From contig CM063285.1 of assembly GCA_032173965.1 (NCBI GenBank), forward strand, positions 25,889,660-25,953,659: a DNA stretch of 64,000 nucleotides, written 5' to 3'. Of the stretch, positions 60,894 through 64,000 are shown in pieces. Within the stretch, counting starts at the first letter, position 1. Each line of letters begins with the position of its first letter. Source of the stretch: Sitta carolinensis (taxonomy: Eukaryota > Chordata > Aves > Passeriformes > Sittidae). The notes under the pieces are model-generated. The model was not told the DNA's origin. It did not search any database and saw nothing but the letters and a program-made list of their open reading frames with translations. The position numbers and the translations under genes are program-made.

Positions 60894-63800
60894 GATTATT
60901 TCTCTATCTTCTGAGTAGAGATTAAATGCAACGTGTTCTGAATGAGTGAATGAAAGGATAATGCCATGTACAGTCTGCAAGATCACGTTATCATTTAAAG
61001 CTCACTAAATACATAATAATCTGTGAGGTTTTGATTTTGTTGATTGTTTTAAGAGGATTTTGGAATCGCATAAATTTCTCTGTTTTATATGGGAATTTCT
61101 TGTTTCACAAAAGGTGAAAGAAAGAGTGTGAGGTACTTAAATTAACTTCTGTACTGAATACTGAATACAGGCACAATATCTCACTCTTTCTGTCTCACTG
61201 TCCTGAATGTTCACGTAATGGATAATACAAGATTACTTGTTTGTCAAAGTGCTTCTTCTTGGACTTTGTTGCTTCCTTTCCATGATCTTTAATCATCTTT
61301 CAAAACGATGAAACTGGAGGAATTTTGAAACTGGATATTCTGAGGTCACACTCATTTCTCACTTGGAAAATTTCTTTATTTTGCAAAAGTTAAAAGAGGG
61401 GGGTAAAACATAAATTTTCCAAATATTATTGCTTTTCCTTATGTTCCATATTCCCCAAAAGAAAAAAAAAAATCTTTTGGTTTATAACAATGAACTTCAT
61501 CATCATAAAATTAAGTAAATTCAAAACAATTTTATATTTGGACACTGGGAAGGCTGAAAATACTCGGAGGATAATGCCTCATGAAACAAAGAGTAGAAAG
61601 AAGGACAAGACAACATTTAGAGATAAAAGAGAAGGGAATTGAAACATACACATTGAATTCTTTTTGCAGGTACTGCTTTTTTAATATGTTCCTGAATTTT
61701 TATATTATGAATGATATAATAGATCATCTAGATCCTCTGAAAGGACTTCTTTATTATTTTAAATCTAAATGAATTAATACAGTAATAAAAAAAGGATGGA
61801 AATATAAGTTTTAAAAATTTATCTCTGTGTAATGAAAAACCCACAGAATTATTTTTGGAGTGGTCTAATACATTGTTTGGTGGGGCAAGGTAATTCCCTT
61901 GTCTTAACCAAATGTAAGTAGGTAGGAGTTGATATCATCACAGACAAGTCAGCTGAAAAAAATAATTAAATATTCAACCATCAAATTGAGACAAAATTTA
62001 AGCTACATATTTACCTTTTACTGTTTTCTCTTTTTAAAATTGTGGATCTAATTTGACGAGAAAAAACAAATGCTATGGCAATTTGGTATTGTGTTTAATA
62101 GTAACATTAAATGAGCAGTCAAGCTGTGATTTAGTTGAATTACTTTTAATAGAAAAGCATCTTCTGCTGCTGACAGGCTCTGTGAATCATACTTGAAAAG
62201 CAGGAAGAGCCCTACCCCAGCTAAATTTTGTTTCCCTTGCAAGGAGTTTATTTCAGCTACATCTCTGCAACAGTACAAACTACAACATTTTTAGGATTAC
62301 CTAAAGAGTCAGAGATATCTTTACACTTCAAAGGCTTTTCAGCATTTAACCATGTCCAAGATCACTTGTTACCTAGGTAAAATGGGAACTAAGACAAATG
62401 ATCAGCTTGCTCTGACCCTGTCACCCTCTCCTGAGACAAAAACCCTCATGCAATTTGTCTTTTTTTTAAAAATAATCTATATGCTACTTGATAGGCAAAT
62501 GCAATTTAAAAAAAAAATCACTTTTTCTATCAAAAATTGGGAAGTCCTGCTACATAACAGAGGTAAAAAAATGTGAAAAACTGGAACATGCAAAAGATTT
62601 CTAATGATAAGGTAACACAAACCTGTAATTTCTGTTGATCAAACTGTAAAAATTGAGCGCTAAATATTCATATTTCTCCAGCTAATTAAATTGGATGAAC
62701 ATAGGTTTCACAATTGAAACCAGGTATTTAAATTAAATTTTTGGAACACTTTAATTATAATGGTTAAAAGGATTTACAAAGGACGTGGTAAGAGGTCTGT
62801 TATTCAGATTAGGACTCTCAAGTTTTGTAACAAAGACTATATCCTCAAAAGAAGTTTATCTTATTTTAATGGTTACATATATATATATTTCCAATTCAGT
62901 TTATTTATATGTCATTAAATAAATCTCTTTTGTCTTCTCAGAGAGCTAAAAGATCTAACCTAGCTAAAGGCATAAACTGAAAAATACATAATATGGGGAA
63001 AGCCCCACATAATCATTAGCTTACTCACACCCTTTTTTTTTTTCTCCATTTTCTGGGTTATTTTCAGTCAGACCCCGAGCACAACATATGAAGGCAATGC
63101 TGTCAGGATCTTCCTTTTTTTTTTGTAAAGTTGCTATTAAGGTTAAATTTTCTTGGGCTTTGCACAGCATTTCATATCATTAACCATTGGTAGCTTTATA
63201 TAAGTAATTTCCTTGTAAGCATAATTGTAATGGAAGATATCAGACGAGTTATCATTCTGTCCTTTGAGAACTTCTACACCATAAGCATGAAATTAATTCT
63301 TGCCTTCACCTATTTTCCTTCTGAAACTTGGTTCTTTTCTTCTTTTTCCAAGCTTGACTGTAAATCAAGGTGTTCCTGTAGCAGTTCACACCTTGTGGGT
63401 TTGGAGACAGAGAAAGTGGTTGGGAAGTCTCAGAAGAGATTCTTTTAAAGCTAGTTGACAGTACGAGAGAGAATAAATAGATCCTGAGAAGAGAATGAAG
63501 TGTCCACAGAATATATTTTACATCCCAAAAAAAGTGCTTAACATACATGTCTCTCTCTCAGCCTTAGTCTCTACTAACAGAGACAAATGAAACTACAACT
63601 ATCAACAAGATATGAAGGAATACATACACTCATTATTTCACTCAGTTATGCTCCAAATCCTAATCTTCCTACCAGCTGCAGATTTTGATTTACACAAAGA
63701 CCTTTATGGTTACTATCTTGGTTTCCTTAGAAACTGCCTTAGACTCACTCACCATGTTTTATAAAAAAACGGCCAAATCACCTGAGAGATTTTGGAGCCT

Positions 63801-64000
63801 GGATGTGGTCTCTGAAGGTACTGATGGCAGAACTGTTTTGATGGACAGCCCTTACATCAGGTAATTTTTTAATACATTTTTTCTTGATAAATTCATTTTA
63901 ATGATGGTTCAGCATGCTTTGCCATAAATCTATCTCTATGATAGGGTTTTACTTAATCAGGCTGTTCATAGAACTGGTGAAGTTCAATTTGCTTGACACT
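60892..64000. other. Non-coding AT-rich stretch
   Basis: No gene or recognisable transposon. There is a short (TA)n near 62877-62888 and T runs near 63031 and 63115. Open frames are short and without motifs. Confidence 0.55.

Noticed and set aside
1..64000. CRISPR arrays, operons, riboswitches, prophage or plasmid features
   Set aside because: The window is vertebrate DNA by its repeats. No spaced direct repeats or bacterial gene structure are present.

Overview
The window looks like AT-rich, gene-free DNA from a bird, most likely a songbird. The evidence is the repeats. There are several CR1 LINE fragments with typical avian 3' ends. There are two LTRs of endogenous retroviruses. There is also a short SINE with a tRNA-Ile head and a CR1-like tail, which I match from memory to the zebra-finch TguSINE1 type. 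I found no bacterial features, tRNA or rRNA genes, CRISPR arrays or recognisable protein-coding exons. Long open frames are either inside transposons (including antisense to them), inside microsatellites, or unrecognised and compatible with chance.

Layout. 1-12.9 kb is mostly unique AT-rich sequence, with a CpG-rich 260-bp patch at about 1.14-1.42 kb and a CR1 3' end at 6.7 kb. 12.97-13.95 kb holds a very old CR1 copy on the minus strand. 14-28 kb is mostly unique, with a G-quadruplex motif at 18.18 kb and a 41-T run at 24.08 kb. 28.1-29.5 kb is the clearest locus: a plus-strand CR1 (reverse transcriptase end to 3' end) split by a 623-bp minus-strand solo LTR with perfect 8-bp terminal inverted repeats and a 5-bp target duplication. 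29.84 kb has a TG/TCTG microsatellite.

34.7-35.1 kb carries the tRNA-Ile SINE and another CR1 end, and 35.95 kb an AT/CA microsatellite. 40.6 kb has a short CR1 end. 43.9-45.3 kb holds a plus-strand LTR-like element. 48.57-49.06 kb is an old CR1 body fragment, 49.68-49.87 kb a second CpG-rich patch, and 52.1-52.55 kb another CR1. The last 11 kb is unique sequence with hairpins, a (TG)16 and a 61-A run.

The window is probably intergenic (a gene desert) or a large intron. I found no new biological system. The best leads are the nested insertion, the LINE/SINE pair sharing a tail, the two CpG clusters, and a few palindromes and tandem duplications. Repeat names rest on remembered consensus sequences, not on a search.
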